A program made the translations under genes and the position numbers. Below, one piece after another: positions 53,049-62,709 of a DNA stretch of 64,000 nt (its first letter is position 1; every line of letters starts with the position of its first letter). Source of the stretch: Solibacillus isronensis (GTDB lineage: Bacteria > Bacillota > Bacilli > Bacillales_A > Planococcaceae); the NCBI RefSeq assembly GCF_900168685.1, contig NZ_FVZN01000006.1, positions 62,001-126,000 of the forward strand, in the 5' to 3' direction. The notes under the pieces are model-generated. The model saw nothing but the letters and a program-made list of their open reading frames with translations, was not told where the DNA came from and did no database searches.

Positions 53049-54109
53049 TATAGCTCAAGCTTGTACAGCTGATCATCTTTTTCTCCTGGTGTACCGCGTC
53101 CGTCCGTATTATTCGTAATCCAGTACAATGTATGATCTTCAATCCAGACATCACGGATTCTTCCCATATTATTGACGACTTCTTTTACCTCTTTTGTCTG
53201 CAAATCAAATTCAAGCACTGCTGTTCCCCGTAGTGCCGCAACATATAGCCTGTTTTCGTAGAATGCCATACCTGAAGGGGCCCATGTATTTTCACTGCCC
53301 GATGTAAATAAAGGAGATTTGAATCCTTCTTGGTTTTGTTCTCCTTCTATTAAAGGCCAGCCATAATTTTGCCCTGCTTCAATTTTATTGATTTCATCAT
53401 TTGCGCTTTGCCCATGCTCACTTGCATACATTGTGCCGTCCGGTGACCATGTAATACCTTGAGGGTTTCGGTGTCCGTAACTGTACACATATGAATTTGG
53501 AAAAGGATTGTCATCCGGAATACTCCCGTCGAAATTCATGCGCAATATTTTCCCGCTGAGTGCAGACATGTCCTGTGCAGTTTGCGGATTTGATGCATCA
53601 CCTGCTGTCGCATAAAGCTTTTGGTCCGGACCAATCTTTAAACGTCCACCGTGATGATAAGTACCACTAGGGATTTCATCAAGCAGTACGCGTTTCTCCA
53701 ACCAGTTATTATTTTCAAGCAAAAGCAATACAATCCGGTTAAACTGATCACTCCCATTTTCATACGTATAATAAGCGTATGCCTCATTTGACTGTTTAAA
53801 ATCCGGTGCCAATACAAAGCCAAGCAGCCCTGCCTCAGATGCAGTAGAAAGTGTCTTTTCAAGCTTTACTTCCTGTCTGATCATTTCTCCTTGCTCCACT
53901 TTTACAATATGCCCTGTTCGCTCCGATATATAAAAAGTGTCCCCAAGTTTATTAATTGCCCACGGTGCGTCTAAATTAGCAGCGATTGTTTCATATTGCT
54001 CCATCGTTTGCAAACTGTTATTTCCAATGGACACAGGTTGTTTTTCATTTGTAGAACATCCTGTTAAACATAGCAGGGAAATACCCAACCCAAAGAATAA
54101 CTGCTTCAT
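53048..54109 (-). CDS. Lipoprotein sugar dehydrogenase (GSDH/PQQ-type)
   Basis: Surface-attached aldose/sorbosone dehydrogenase-like beta-propeller, 353 aa. The signal peptide ends in lipobox L-T-G-C (C18). The propeller holds 'YHHGGRLKIGPDQKLYATAG' (20 residues) and 'SEHGQSANDEINKI', which match the glucose/sorbosone dehydrogenase family (YliI-like). PQQ may not be made by this host, so activity is uncertain. The ATG follows AGGGAGG. Monocistronic. Confidence 0.85.
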   Translation of the reverse strand: MKQLFFGLGISLLCLTGCSTNEKQPVSIGNNSLQTMEQYETIAANLDAPWAINKLGDTFYISERTGHIVKVEQGEMIRQEVKLEKTLSTASEAGLLGFVLAPDFKQSNEAYAYYTYENGSDQFNRIVLLLLENNNWLEKRVLLDEIPSGTYHHGGRLKIGPDQKLYATAGDASNPQTAQDMSALSGKILRMNFDGSIPDDNPFPNSYVYSYGHRNPQGITWSPDGTMYASEHGQSANDEINKIEAGQNYGWPLIEGEQNQEGFKSPLFTSGSENTWAPSGMAFYENRLYVAALRGTAVLEFDLQTKEVKEVVNNMGRIRDVWIEDHTLYWITNNTDGRGTPGEKDDQLYKLEL

Positions 54110-54152
54110 AGAAAAACCTCCCTTTGCGGTCCATACCGTTTCAAAATTCCAT

Positions 54153-54590
54153 TTAAAAATCTATAAAAAACGGGTGTTTCGTTGCATCCAAACAAAATTC
54201 TATTCTTTGCCGAAAGTTTCCGACTGTCACCATTTCCAGGGCCTCTTCAATTGAGAAATACCCAACTTCCAGACTTTCCGGTGAAGTTGTCGGTGTCCCC
54301 CCGATTGGTTTCGCTAAGAAAAGCGTATTGCATATAGATTTCTCTACGTTTTGAAAAATACCGCAGAATTTGAGTATTTCCACGTCTATTCCCGATTCTT
54401 CTTTTGTTTCCCTAATCGCTGCAGCCGTCAAAGATTCTCCTTCTTCCACTTGACCGCCCGGCATTTCCCATCCTCGTTTAGGTCCTTTAATAAGCAGAAT
54501 CTCATTTTTACTGTTCAGTACAATCGTTGCAGCGGACACAATATGTTTCGGGGTTGTATTTATTTTCTTCTGAATTTGTTCCAATCTCAT
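54153..54590 (-). CDS. Nudix hydrolase
   Basis: Mg-dependent hydrolase of nucleoside diphosphate-linked compounds, 145 aa. The Nudix box is at 46-68: GGQVEEG then REx(4)EESG, with all catalytic acids present. The ATG at 54590 is preceded by AGGACTGATG, a moderate site. It is 22 bp downstream of the GNAT gene (54613) and may belong to the same unit. The substrate (oxidised nucleotides, NADH, sugar nucleotides) cannot be told. Confidence 0.9.
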   Translation of the reverse strand: MRLEQIQKKINTTPKHIVSAATIVLNSKNEILLIKGPKRGWEMPGGQVEEGESLTAAAIRETKEESGIDVEILKFCGIFQNVEKSICNTLFLAKPIGGTPTTSPESLEVGYFSIEEALEMVTVGNFRQRIEFCLDATKHPFFIDF

Positions 54591-54612
54591 CAGTCCTTTG
54601 TAAATAAATAAG

Positions 54613-55152
54613 TTATTCCTTAAAATATTCTTCAGCTAAAATAGCTAAGTAATCCATATCTTCATAAATATCATCTTTTAAAAATTCCTGTCTGTGGCGT
54701 CCTTCCCATACCATGCCGGACTTCTCCATTACTTTTCTTGAAGCAATATTTCTAACCATACAGCGGCTGTAAATTCTATTTAATTGATGCTCCTGAAATC
54801 CGTAATCAATTATTTTTTTACATGCTTCTGTTGCATAGCCATTACCCCACTCCGAGACATCGATAAAATAGCCCACCTCCGCATTGCGATGGTTTTTTGA
54901 AACCGTAACGAGCCCGCAATTCCCGATATAGCGGCCACTTTCTTTTAAAAACACAGCAAACTCATAGGCTGTCCCTTGCTCAAAGCTTTTTTGTAAATAG
55001 AAAATCCACTGATCTACAACTTCGCGTGGATAAGGATGCGGAATCATGACCATTGTGTCCGCAATCTCCCTATGCTTTACTACTTCAAAAATAGCATCTG
55101 CAAATTCAACCTCATATGGCTTTAATATGAGTCTTTCCGTTTCTAAAATCAT
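54613..55152 (-). CDS. GNAT acetyltransferase, RimJ/RimL-like
   Basis: A 179-residue GNAT: 'LILKPYEVEFADAIFEVV' strand/helix, 'VGYFIDVSEWGNGYATEACK' (20 residues, the acetyl-CoA loop) and 'NIASRKVMEKSGMVWEG' helix. This matches RimL/RimJ-type enzymes that acetylate ribosomal proteins or small amines. The stop of the next gene upstream is 4 nt away (55157), so they are co-transcribed. ATG follows AAGGGGATGAGG. Confidence 0.88.
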   Translation of the reverse strand: MILETERLILKPYEVEFADAIFEVVKHREIADTMVMIPHPYPREVVDQWIFYLQKSFEQGTAYEFAVFLKESGRYIGNCGLVTVSKNHRNAEVGYFIDVSEWGNGYATEACKKIIDYGFQEHQLNRIYSRCMVRNIASRKVMEKSGMVWEGRHRQEFLKDDIYEDMDYLAILAEEYFKE

Positions 55153-55156
55153 TTCC

Positions 55157-55618
55157 TCATCCCCTTAAATATTTAATGAAATATTCCATGTAAATATCAT
55201 TTTCCTTAAAACCGATTTTTTTGTATAACGGTTTGCCCATCGGTGAAGAAATCAAAAATATGTGATGTACATTTCTTTCTGTTGCATCTGCCAGTAACCG
55301 CTCAACCAACTGTTTCGCAAGCCCTCGACCCCTGCTTTCGGGTGCTGTGTACATATTTAAAATATACCCGCGAATGCCTGTAGGATTGGAATAACTAGGG
55401 GGAAAGGAAATAAACTGAATGCCCCCTGTAGCAATCGCACTTTTCTCTTCCTCAATAATCCATTGAACAAATTGGTCAGAGTTCAATTGCTTCTCAAAAA
55501 AATTCCTTAATTGTTCATCGATATTGGAAGATACGGTTTGCCCTTCCTCCACTAATAATCGCTTACGAAAATCTATTAATAATTCCATATCATCTGTAGT
55601 AGCCAATCTGTATTCCAT
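55157..55618 (-). CDS. GNAT acetyltransferase
   Basis: A 153-residue GNAT with the acetyl-CoA loop 'PESRGRGLAKQLVERLL' (RxxGxA type) near 93-110 and 'MGKPLYKKIGFKE' near the C-terminus. First gene of a tight run with the GNAT at 54613 and the Nudix gene. The ATG follows GGTGG, with AGGAAGGTGG just upstream. Substrate unknown. It is not a close paralogue of its neighbour. Confidence 0.87.
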   Translation of the reverse strand: MEYRLATTDDMELLIDFRKRLLVEEGQTVSSNIDEQLRNFFEKQLNSDQFVQWIIEEEKSAIATGGIQFISFPPSYSNPTGIRGYILNMYTAPESRGRGLAKQLVERLLADATERNVHHIFLISSPMGKPLYKKIGFKENDIYMEYFIKYLRG

Positions 55619-55652
55619 TCATATCCACCTTCCTAATTTTATTGGGTCTCTA

Positions 55653-56081
55653 CTATTCCCTATCCATAATGACGATCTTTTTCGTCTTAAACTTTTCTGA
55701 AACAGCGTAAAGAAGTGTAATTATAAGTGCTGTAATACTTGGATAACCTATCATCACAACAATATTTTTATGTTCGACTAAACTGAAGTCCCCCCACTCA
55801 AGCCATAAACGCCAGCCCATTCCAAGAGCACTGAATAGTAGCGAAATGAAAAAAACCATTTCCGTTTTGCGAACAAAAATCCCGACAAAGACATTCGCAA
55901 CAACAATATAAATAAGGAAAACTATAAATGTAGAAACTAAATCAAACCCCTTTAAATTTGGAATAACCATAGTAAAAGATATTCCCGTAAAAAACAGGAT
56001 CGTCATGAGATTAAAAATTAAGAAATGTTTTCTATACTTTTCTATTTTTTTATAATCCTCCGTACCGAACATTCCATTCAC
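55653..56081 (-). CDS. Four-TM membrane protein, unknown
   Basis: A 142-residue protein with hydrophobic segments at about 20-40, 46-68, 74-92 and 105-128, and charged ends. No motif stands out; it may be a small stress or regulatory membrane protein. The ATG is preceded by AGAGGTG. It ends 34 bp before the GNAT gene start and could lead the GNAT-GNAT-Nudix run. I do not recognise a family. Confidence 0.65.
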   Translation of the reverse strand: MNGMFGTEDYKKIEKYRKHFLIFNLMTILFFTGISFTMVIPNLKGFDLVSTFIVFLIYIVVANVFVGIFVRKTEMVFFISLLFSALGMGWRLWLEWGDFSLVEHKNIVVMIGYPSITALIITLLYAVSEKFKTKKIVIMDRE

Positions 56082-56147
56082 CTCTTTTACTTATTGTAAC
56101 AATTAATGGAATATATAGAAGCAGAAAAAGCCGATTGAATGTGAATT

Positions 56148-56185
56148 AAAAAACAACCACTCCAATCATCTTTTGGAGTGGTTGT
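56148..56185 (-). terminator. Terminator of the soluble chemoreceptor gene
   Basis: ACAACCACTCCA (56153-56164) pairs perfectly with TGGAGTGGTTGT (56174-56185), then a T6 run on the minus strand. Confidence 0.92.
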
Positions 56186-56195
56186 ACAAGTTCTA

Positions 56196-57023
56196 TTATT
56201 TTATTTCACTAATATCCAATAGCTTTTCTGCTGTGCCGTTCACACTTCCATAAGCATCGTTCAATTCATGCATACTTGTAGCAAACTGTTCTGTAAATGC
56301 TGCAATTTGGCTTGTTGTTCCATTAACTTCTTCAATAGAAGTGCGAATTTTATTAAGCTGTGCAGCAATTTTTTCTGCGCTTTCTTTGCTGTTCTGCGCC
56401 ATTTTTTGAATTTCCTTCGCTACAACTGCAAATCCTCTTCCATGCTCGCCAGAACGTGCAGCTTCAATCGATGCATTTAATCCTAAAATTTGTGATTTCG
56501 ATGCAATTCCTTTTACGAGGTCTACCATTTGGTTAATTTCCCCAATATCGGCCGTCATCATCTCTGTTGATGTAACAAGTCCATCTAAGCGGTTTGATAC
56601 ATCCATGCTCGCCGCAGTTAACTCTTCATTCGTTGCAGTCATTTCCTCTACCGCACTCGATAACTCTGTCGCTAATTGACGCATAGAATCCATTTTTTCA
56701 TTTGAAATAATGGCACTTACTACTCCAATTATATCTTTCCCGTCAAAAATTGGCTGTGCTGATGAAATATAAGCAAACCCAAATCTTTCCGGACCTTTTT
56801 CTTCTCTTAAAAAGCGCTTTGTTGTCAATGCCCGCTCTGTAACGGTGCCACGAAAATCTGCCATTTTCAGCCCTACATTAATTTTTAAATCTATAAACTT
56901 GCCCGGTAAGTATCCGACAACCTCTTCATTGCTTGCTACAATGATACAAGCATCTTCCGGAAAAGTTGCCTGATATAACTCCATCGTATCTACCACTGCT
57001 TGTAATTTTGTATGCATGCCCAT
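56196..57023 (-). CDS. Soluble chemoreceptor-like protein (YfmS-like)
   Basis: A 275-residue cytosolic receptor: an N-terminal PAS/Cache-like sensor (about 1-115) and a short signalling domain (about 115-275) with the hairpin-tip 'GLNASIEAARSGEHGRGFAV' (20 residues). No TM or HAMP. It matches the soluble YfmS class. Its partner CheA/CheW genes are not in the window. The ATG follows AAAGGGGAG. Ligand unknown. Confidence 0.88.
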   Translation of the reverse strand: MGMHTKLQAVVDTMELYQATFPEDACIIVASNEEVVGYLPGKFIDLKINVGLKMADFRGTVTERALTTKRFLREEKGPERFGFAYISSAQPIFDGKDIIGVVSAIISNEKMDSMRQLATELSSAVEEMTATNEELTAASMDVSNRLDGLVTSTEMMTADIGEINQMVDLVKGIASKSQILGLNASIEAARSGEHGRGFAVVAKEIQKMAQNSKESAEKIAAQLNKIRTSIEEVNGTTSQIAAFTEQFATSMHELNDAYGSVNGTAEKLLDISEIK

Positions 57024-57113
57024 CTCCCCTTTAAATGTATTATATAATAGTTAATAATATCTTAATATCGTAATATCCCAAAATGTACTTGAATAATCTC
57101 TGCTATATGCTCC

Positions 57114-57149
57114 TACAAAAAAATCCCCTTCTAATATAAAAGAAGGGGA
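57114..57149 (-). terminator. Terminator of the SLH protein gene
   Basis: TCCCCTTCT (57124-57132) pairs perfectly with AGAAGGGGA (57141-57149), then a T7 run on the minus strand. Confidence 0.9.
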
Positions 57150-57157
57150 AATTATTA

Positions 57158-58285
57158 TTATTCTTCCATCGCTGCAGCTGCAGTCAGCATATTATCATAG
57201 TCTTCTTCATCATAGACAAGATTATAGATTTTCCATAGGCCGTCTTCTGTTTTCTTTAAGTAAGCTGTACCAGATAAGTCTAATGTCATTTCAAGATTAA
57301 AATTGATTTCCGGATCAGTCATCTTAATATGAACTTTCAAATCATCAATTTTTACTGCGGCAAAACGTTTATTCAGTGTAATCAACTTACTTGAATACTC
57401 GCCGATTTTTTCAGATGAACTCGAACCAGTTGAAAAATCTGCATCTTCTAATAGCAATTGGCTATCAAGTGAATAAGCTAAATAGTAGCCTGTTGTTGTT
57501 TCACGATAGAGCGCATCCATATCTTCTTGGTTTTCCGTGTCTGAAGAAAACTCAAACTCTTTATCAATATAGCGATTCACTGTTGCAATGATTGAAGCTT
57601 CTTCTTCTGCTTCACCACTCTCTAAATGCAACGCACGGTCAATCATCAATACTGCGTGAGAACGCTTTGCATAATCATTCGGTTTAAATGTTTCTCCGTA
57701 GCCATTTACAATACCGGCACCTGCTGTTTTCACAATCGCCTCATAAGAATAGCTATTTGGATTTACATCGTTAAACATTTTTCCTGTTTTTGAAAAATCA
57801 ACTGTTCCATTAAATGCACGATAAATCATCGCTGCCATTTGAGCACGTGTAATTTTATCGTTCGGTTTAAATGTACCGTCTTCTTTCCCAGTGATAATGC
57901 CTTTACTGCTCGCAATTTGAACAAAATCATAATACCAGGCAGAAGTGTTTACATCAGAGAACTCTTTTTTAATATCACCGTTTTTTAGATTCATTGCGTT
58001 CACTAAAATCTTTGTAAACTGTGCACGCGTAATACTATTTTCAGGCTTTAAAAGAATTGAAGTATATTCGTACACTTCTCCATCTTCTTCATAAACTGTT
58101 GGTTCTTCATATCCGTCGATAATATTTGCATATAAGAAACGTTCCAACTGCTCATATGCACCATGTTCATAACTTACATCATCCATGTAATACTGATCGA
58201 TCGTTTTTTCTGCTGCCGACGCTGGCGTTACAGTAATAAAACAAACTGTAAAAATTAATAAAAATGCTAATTGAAGTACCTTCAA
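57158..58285 (-). CDS. SLH-domain secreted protein
   Basis: A 375-residue surface protein. Signal peptide about 1-25, ending A-S-A. Three SLH repeats (about 28-95, 105-155 and 165-215), with ITRAQ motifs in repeats 1 and 2, then a C-terminal domain (about 230-370) of unknown type, possibly a lipocalin- or SnoaL-like fold. Start: I prefer TTG at 58283-58285, 9 nt after GGGG; the GTG at 58298 is only 2 nt from GGAG. It should bind the wall through SLH repeats. Monocistronic. Confidence 0.82.
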   Translation of the reverse strand: MKVLQLAFLLIFTVCFITVTPASAAEKTIDQYYMDDVSYEHGAYEQLERFLYANIIDGYEEPTVYEEDGEVYEYTSILLKPENSITRAQFTKILVNAMNLKNGDIKKEFSDVNTSAWYYDFVQIASSKGIITGKEDGTFKPNDKITRAQMAAMIYRAFNGTVDFSKTGKMFNDVNPNSYSYEAIVKTAGAGIVNGYGETFKPNDYAKRSHAVLMIDRALHLESGEAEEEASIIATVNRYIDKEFEFSSDTENQEDMDALYRETTTGYYLAYSLDSQLLLEDADFSTGSSSSEKIGEYSSKLITLNKRFAAVKIDDLKVHIKMTDPEINFNLEMTLDLSGTAYLKKTEDGLWKIYNLVYDEEDYDNMLTAAAAMEE

Positions 58286-58389
58286 TTTAGTTAACCCCAC
58301 TTCTCCAAAATCTATAATACCTTAACATATTACTTAAACAAAATTTATATGAATACAAGTATATTTTGGTAATGTTTTTGAGAAATAAA

Positions 58390-58683
58390 TTAATAGCCTA
58401 AATAGTAGTAAAAGATAAATGCAACAGCAAAGTTAGGAACTGCCATCACCAGGGAACACCATGCAATCTTATTTCTTTGAACCCAGTTTTCTTTCGTTTC
58501 CATTGCCAAGTTTGCCCGCATCCGATCACCATTTACGAACGCACCGGAAAAAATGCATGCCACAATTAAAAAGATAAAACCAATCCCGCTCGTAATATTA
58601 GAAATCATATGAACATCCCAAAAAATAATAGCAAGTAAAATACCTATTATTGATAATCCCATGCCAATTAGAAAATATTTCAT
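58390..58683 (-). CDS. DUF5316 small membrane protein
   Basis: A 97-residue protein with three hydrophobic segments (about 3-21, 28-48 and 72-93) and the linker 'GDRMRANLAMETKENW', the mark of the Bacillales DUF5316 family. The ATG follows AGGGAGGAAT. Function unknown. It stands alone between the SLH and M20 genes. Confidence 0.82.
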   Translation of the reverse strand: MKYFLIGMGLSIIGILLAIIFWDVHMISNITSGIGFIFLIVACIFSGAFVNGDRMRANLAMETKENWVQRNKIAWCSLVMAVPNFAVAFIFYYYLGY

Positions 58684-58763
58684 ATTTATTCCTCCCTTCT
58701 CCTATCTACCTTATTAATTTGGAAAAGGTTTCAAAATAGACAGGTACAGTGAAATCTACTTTG

Positions 58764-59945
58764 TTAGGCATCCTCTGGAACTAAGTAATAATGTACGATA
58801 CTCAGAAACCCCTTCGCGGAATTTTTCATTGCCTGTTCATCGATATTAAATTTTGGATGATGATGTGGAAATTGAGTATTGAGGTCTTCTGTAGCTGAAC
58901 CGGTATAAAAATATACTCCCGGAACTTGTTGGATATAATAGGCAAAGTCTTCACTTGCCATAATAGGAGGTATTTCAATTACATTTAATTGATCGATATT
59001 ATTTAGCAAGTCTCTCACAATTTCTGCTTCTTTATCGGTATTTACTAATGGCGGATACCCTCTCGTATATTCCAGCTCATAGGTGGCACCGTAAGTTACT
59101 GTAACATTATTGAGGATATGCGTTAATATCGTTTTGACATTATCCCTTTGTTCCTGGTTAAATGTACGGACCGTGCCCGCAATTATAGCTTCTTCGGGGA
59201 TGACATTTATTGCTACACCGGAATTGAACATAGTGATTGCCGCCACTACCGGTTGTACCGGATCAACTTTTTGGCTTAACAACATATGAACTTGATTGAC
59301 TATTTGTGCGCCTATTACAATTGGATTGACTGCAGTATGGGGAGCAGAAGAATGCCCACCTTTACCGACTATTTTAATGTTTACATAATCGCTGGAAGCT
59401 GTTGCACTCCCTTTTGGTACTGTAAAGTTCCCTAATAGAACAGAAGAAAGTAAATGATTGCCGAAGATTACATCTACTCCTTCCAGCACACCTTCTTCTA
59501 TCATTTGAATGGCTCCTCCTGGAAATTGTTCTTCAGCAGGTTGGAATAAGAATTTAACCGTTCCATGTAATTGATCTTGGTATTTGCTTAATATTTTTGC
59601 TACCCCTAACAATGTTGCGGTATGTGCATCGTGACCACATGCATGCATAACATTCGGGACTTGAGATTTATAGGGGACGTCATTTTCTTGTTGAATTGGC
59701 AATGCATCCATATCAGCTCTTAGTGCAATGGTTGGCCCTGGATTTCCTCCTTTTAAAATACCGACTACACCATGCACGCCTACATTCCGTTGAACTTCAA
59801 TTCCATATCCGGCTAAAATATCGCCGACCATTCTAGCCGTTTGCACCTCTTGAAATGGCAGTTCAGGATTCTCATGCAAATGTCTTCTCCAAGCAACCAT
59901 TTGATCGTACACATCCTCAACATCTTCATGCCACTTGTCAAGCAC
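58764..59945 (-). CDS. M20-family amidohydrolase
   Basis: Second M20 aminoacylase/carboxypeptidase-like enzyme, 393 aa, with ACGHDAHTA, 'QPAEEQFPGGAIQM' and 'FPHHHPKFNIDEQ' metal motifs. The start is GTG at 59943-59945, 9 nt after AAAGGGA; an upstream ATG at 59964 has no site. It follows the other M20 gene (60071) on the same strand, after a terminator. N-acyl amino acid or peptide amide substrates are likely by family. Confidence 0.9.
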   Translation of the reverse strand: MLDKWHEDVEDVYDQMVAWRRHLHENPELPFQEVQTARMVGDILAGYGIEVQRNVGVHGVVGILKGGNPGPTIALRADMDALPIQQENDVPYKSQVPNVMHACGHDAHTATLLGVAKILSKYQDQLHGTVKFLFQPAEEQFPGGAIQMIEEGVLEGVDVIFGNHLLSSVLLGNFTVPKGSATASSDYVNIKIVGKGGHSSAPHTAVNPIVIGAQIVNQVHMLLSQKVDPVQPVVAAITMFNSGVAINVIPEEAIIAGTVRTFNQEQRDNVKTILTHILNNVTVTYGATYELEYTRGYPPLVNTDKEAEIVRDLLNNIDQLNVIEIPPIMASEDFAYYIQQVPGVYFYTGSATEDLNTQFPHHHPKFNIDEQAMKNSAKGFLSIVHYYLVPEDA

Positions 59946-60030
59946 TTGAACACATCCCTTTCTCATAAGTTCTAAGCATCAAATTAGTATATACATTAAT
60001 TACATGGGATGTTCGGCAGAAGTAGTTTTA

Positions 60031-60070
60031 CAAAAAAAGAGCTTCGGAATTAATCCGAAACTCCATTTTT
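60031..60070 (-). terminator. Terminator between the two M20 genes
   Basis: GAGCTTCGGA (60039-60048) pairs with TCCGAAACTC (60054-60063), with one A-A or G-T-type irregularity, then T7 on the minus strand. Confidence 0.85.
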
Positions 60071-61255
60071 TTATTCTTCATAATAGCCGCACACAACATG
60101 TCCGACTGCTTTTGCTGCTACAAGAAGTGCATCTTCATCGATATCAAATTTCGGGTGATGATTGAAGAATGGTTTTTCCACTCCTTTTGGTGTACAGCCA
60201 ATATAGAAGAAACAAGACGGGAATTTTTCCGCATAATAAGCAAAGTCTTCAGATGGCGACATTGGTGGCACTTCCTTCACCTCTGTAATAATCGGATCAT
60301 TCGCCCCTACTAAATATCCTGCTACTTTCGCTGTTAATTCAGGGTCATTGTATAATGGCGGATAGTCGTTTTCATACGTCAACTCACAAGTGACACCGAA
60401 TTCTTCTTCCAAACCTCTTACTAATCTTTTTACTTCCACTTCAATTTTTTCCTTCGTTTCTATCGTCATATAGCGAATATCGCCCTCAAGTTCTACACTA
60501 TCTTTAATCACATTAAATGTCCCTTTACCGTCGAAGGAACCAATTGTAATAACACCGATATCAAAGGGGCTTAAACGGCGGCTAATAATTGTTTGCACAG
60601 CAGTGACAAAGTGTGCACCGGCAACAATCGCATCGTTTGCCAAATGTGGTGAGGAGCCATGTCCGCCTCGTCCTTGAATTTTCAGTTTTAAGTAGGCACG
60701 CCCATTGAAGGCAAAACCTGAATTATAACCGACAAATCCTGCGGGGCCCATTGGCAGCAAGTGAATCCCGAAAACATTATCTAAATCATCGAGCAGCCCT
60801 GACTCTACGATACTTTTCGCACCGCCTGGCGGAACTTCTTCTGCATGTTGGTGAATAATTTTAATTGTCCCGGGTATCTCATCTTTCAACTCGATTAAAC
60901 AGTCCGCCAATACAAGTAAATATGCAGTATGCCCGTCATGGCCACATGCGTGCATGACCCCTTCATTAACGGATTTGAATGGAACATCGGCTTCTTCGGT
61001 AATTGGCAATGCATCGAAGTCTGCGCGAAGCCCGATATTTTTGCCTGGCTTACCGCCTTTAATCGTTACAATAATTCCGTAGCCATTTCCGACATTTGAA
61101 TGAACTTCTACATCTTTTCCTTTATAAAAGTCGAGAATGTACTGTGCAGTTTTTTCTTCTTGAAACGATATTTCAGGATGCTGGTGTAAATGTCTCCGGA
61201 TTTGAATCATTTCATCTTTACGAAGTTCCAGCATCTCCATTAGTTTTTGTTTCAT
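60071..61255 (-). CDS. M20-family amidohydrolase
   Basis: Third M20 enzyme, 394 aa, with ACGHDGHTA, 'HQHAEEVPPGGAK' and 'FNHHPKFDIDED' metal motifs. It begins at the ATG ending at 61255, 8 nt after AGGAG. It lies 75 bp downstream of the MFS gene on the same strand, so exporter and hydrolase may be one functional unit (import or export of an N-acyl compound, then hydrolysis). The three M20 proteins share the family architecture but clearly differ in sequence. Confidence 0.9.
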   Translation of the reverse strand: MKQKLMEMLELRKDEMIQIRRHLHQHPEISFQEEKTAQYILDFYKGKDVEVHSNVGNGYGIIVTIKGGKPGKNIGLRADFDALPITEEADVPFKSVNEGVMHACGHDGHTAYLLVLADCLIELKDEIPGTIKIIHQHAEEVPPGGAKSIVESGLLDDLDNVFGIHLLPMGPAGFVGYNSGFAFNGRAYLKLKIQGRGGHGSSPHLANDAIVAGAHFVTAVQTIISRRLSPFDIGVITIGSFDGKGTFNVIKDSVELEGDIRYMTIETKEKIEVEVKRLVRGLEEEFGVTCELTYENDYPPLYNDPELTAKVAGYLVGANDPIITEVKEVPPMSPSEDFAYYAEKFPSCFFYIGCTPKGVEKPFFNHHPKFDIDEDALLVAAKAVGHVVCGYYEE

Positions 61256-61290
61256 GGTTACCACTCCTGAACTTAAATTTTGAAGAAAAT

Positions 61291-61321
61291 AATGTAAACG
61301 CCCTTGACAAGGCGTTTACAT
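61291..61321 (-). terminator. Hairpin between the MFS and M20 genes
   Basis: TGTAAACGCC (61294-61303) pairs perfectly with GGCGTTTACA (61311-61320). The tail is only moderately T-rich, so it may be a partial terminator. Confidence 0.65.
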
Positions 61322-61329
61322 CATTCAAA

Positions 61330-62709
61330 TTAATCGACTGATTTCCCCGCGTTTTTTGGAACTAGGAATAAAACTGATAAGATGGAAAGGACACCGAATA
61401 TGACGTTAATGATGATCCCTGTTGTTGCGGCCAGTTCCAGGTTACCGTTTGCAGATGCCGCGCCGTAAGCTGTCATGGAAATGGCTACACCGAACGCACT
61501 ACCTAAAGAACTTGCCATTTTATATACACCTGCCGCCTCCCCAACTTTGTCAGAAGGTGCATTGGATACAGATGTATCTGTCGAAGGTGTTGCATAAATA
61601 CCTAAGCCAAGACCGAATAAAGCAAATCCTACGAATACCGCGATTGTATACGCTACATCCGGCAAGAATGTTAATCCCATTAATGCAACACCGACCGTAG
61701 TAATTATTCCACCCCAAATCATCGGTTTTTTAGCACCAACACGTTGAAGTATTTTCTCCCCTACACGGATCATTGCCAGTACCGTCACTAAATAGCCAAG
61801 GGAAAGTAAGCCTGATTGGAAAGCATTAAATCCACGTCCTACCTGCACGTACGTATTGGCTACTACTAATGTACCCGCTATTGCATTAAGTAAAAAGTTC
61901 GATACCGTTGCACCTGTATAGGCTTTATTTTTAAATACCGCAAAGTCGATTAGTACAACTTCTTTTTTCATCTCTACTCGAATGAATGTAATTAATCCAA
62001 TTACTGTTACTGCCATTAAAATTAAGGAAATGCCGCTTGTCCAACCAAAGTCTGCACCATACGTAATTAAAATATTTAATGCAACCATTGTGACAATAAA
62101 AATGCCTAGACCGACGTAGTCAAAACGGAATTTTCCTGAAGACTCCTGTTTACTTTCAGGTGTGTCTTTTAATAAAAACAGACCAACTAGAGCGAATACA
62201 ATCGAGAAGATGAAAATCCATCTCCATCCTAATGAAGTCGCAATGGCACCACCTGCAAATGATGCAACACCGGAACCTCCCCATGAACCAATTGACCAGT
62301 AGCTTAATGCTCTTTGACGGTCCGCGCCTTCAAAGTATGCTTTGATTAAAGCAATTGTAGATGGCATAATGAATGCAGCTGAAAGACCGATAATAATTCG
62401 GCCGATTATTAATAAAACAGCACCTTGCGCCAATACTAAACAGAGTGAACCAAGAATACTTAGCCAATAACCGATGACCGCTATTTTTTTACGACCTATT
62501 TTGTCAGCAAGACCACCTGCCGCTACGATAAACATTCCTGAGAATAATGCCGATAAACTAATCGCTATATTAATCGTACCAAGCGAAATGCCTAAATCCT
62601 CTTGAACAGCTGGTACAACGTTTACCATTGCTTGAGCAAATAACCAGAATGTAATAACACCAAATACAATTCCGATGATCATTTTATTCGTACCTTTGTA
62701 TGTGTTCAT
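61330..62709 (-). CDS. MFS exporter, NorB/DHA2-like
   Basis: Drug:H+ antiporter of the DHA2 clade, 459 aa, with about 14 hydrophobic segments and the motif A loop 'GGLADKIGRKKIAVIGYW' (18 residues) after TM2. Close to NorB/SdrM-type proteins in length and N-terminal sequence. The ATG ends at 62709 after AGGAGG. Monocistronic or with the M20 gene. The substrate is unknown; quinolones are the NorB precedent. Confidence 0.88.
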   Translation of the reverse strand: MNTYKGTNKMIIGIVFGVITFWLFAQAMVNVVPAVQEDLGISLGTINIAISLSALFSGMFIVAAGGLADKIGRKKIAVIGYWLSILGSLCLVLAQGAVLLIIGRIIIGLSAAFIMPSTIALIKAYFEGADRQRALSYWSIGSWGGSGVASFAGGAIATSLGWRWIFIFSIVFALVGLFLLKDTPESKQESSGKFRFDYVGLGIFIVTMVALNILITYGADFGWTSGISLILMAVTVIGLITFIRVEMKKEVVLIDFAVFKNKAYTGATVSNFLLNAIAGTLVVANTYVQVGRGFNAFQSGLLSLGYLVTVLAMIRVGEKILQRVGAKKPMIWGGIITTVGVALMGLTFLPDVAYTIAVFVGFALFGLGLGIYATPSTDTSVSNAPSDKVGEAAGVYKMASSLGSAFGVAISMTAYGAASANGNLELAATTGIIINVIFGVLSILSVLFLVPKNAGKSVD

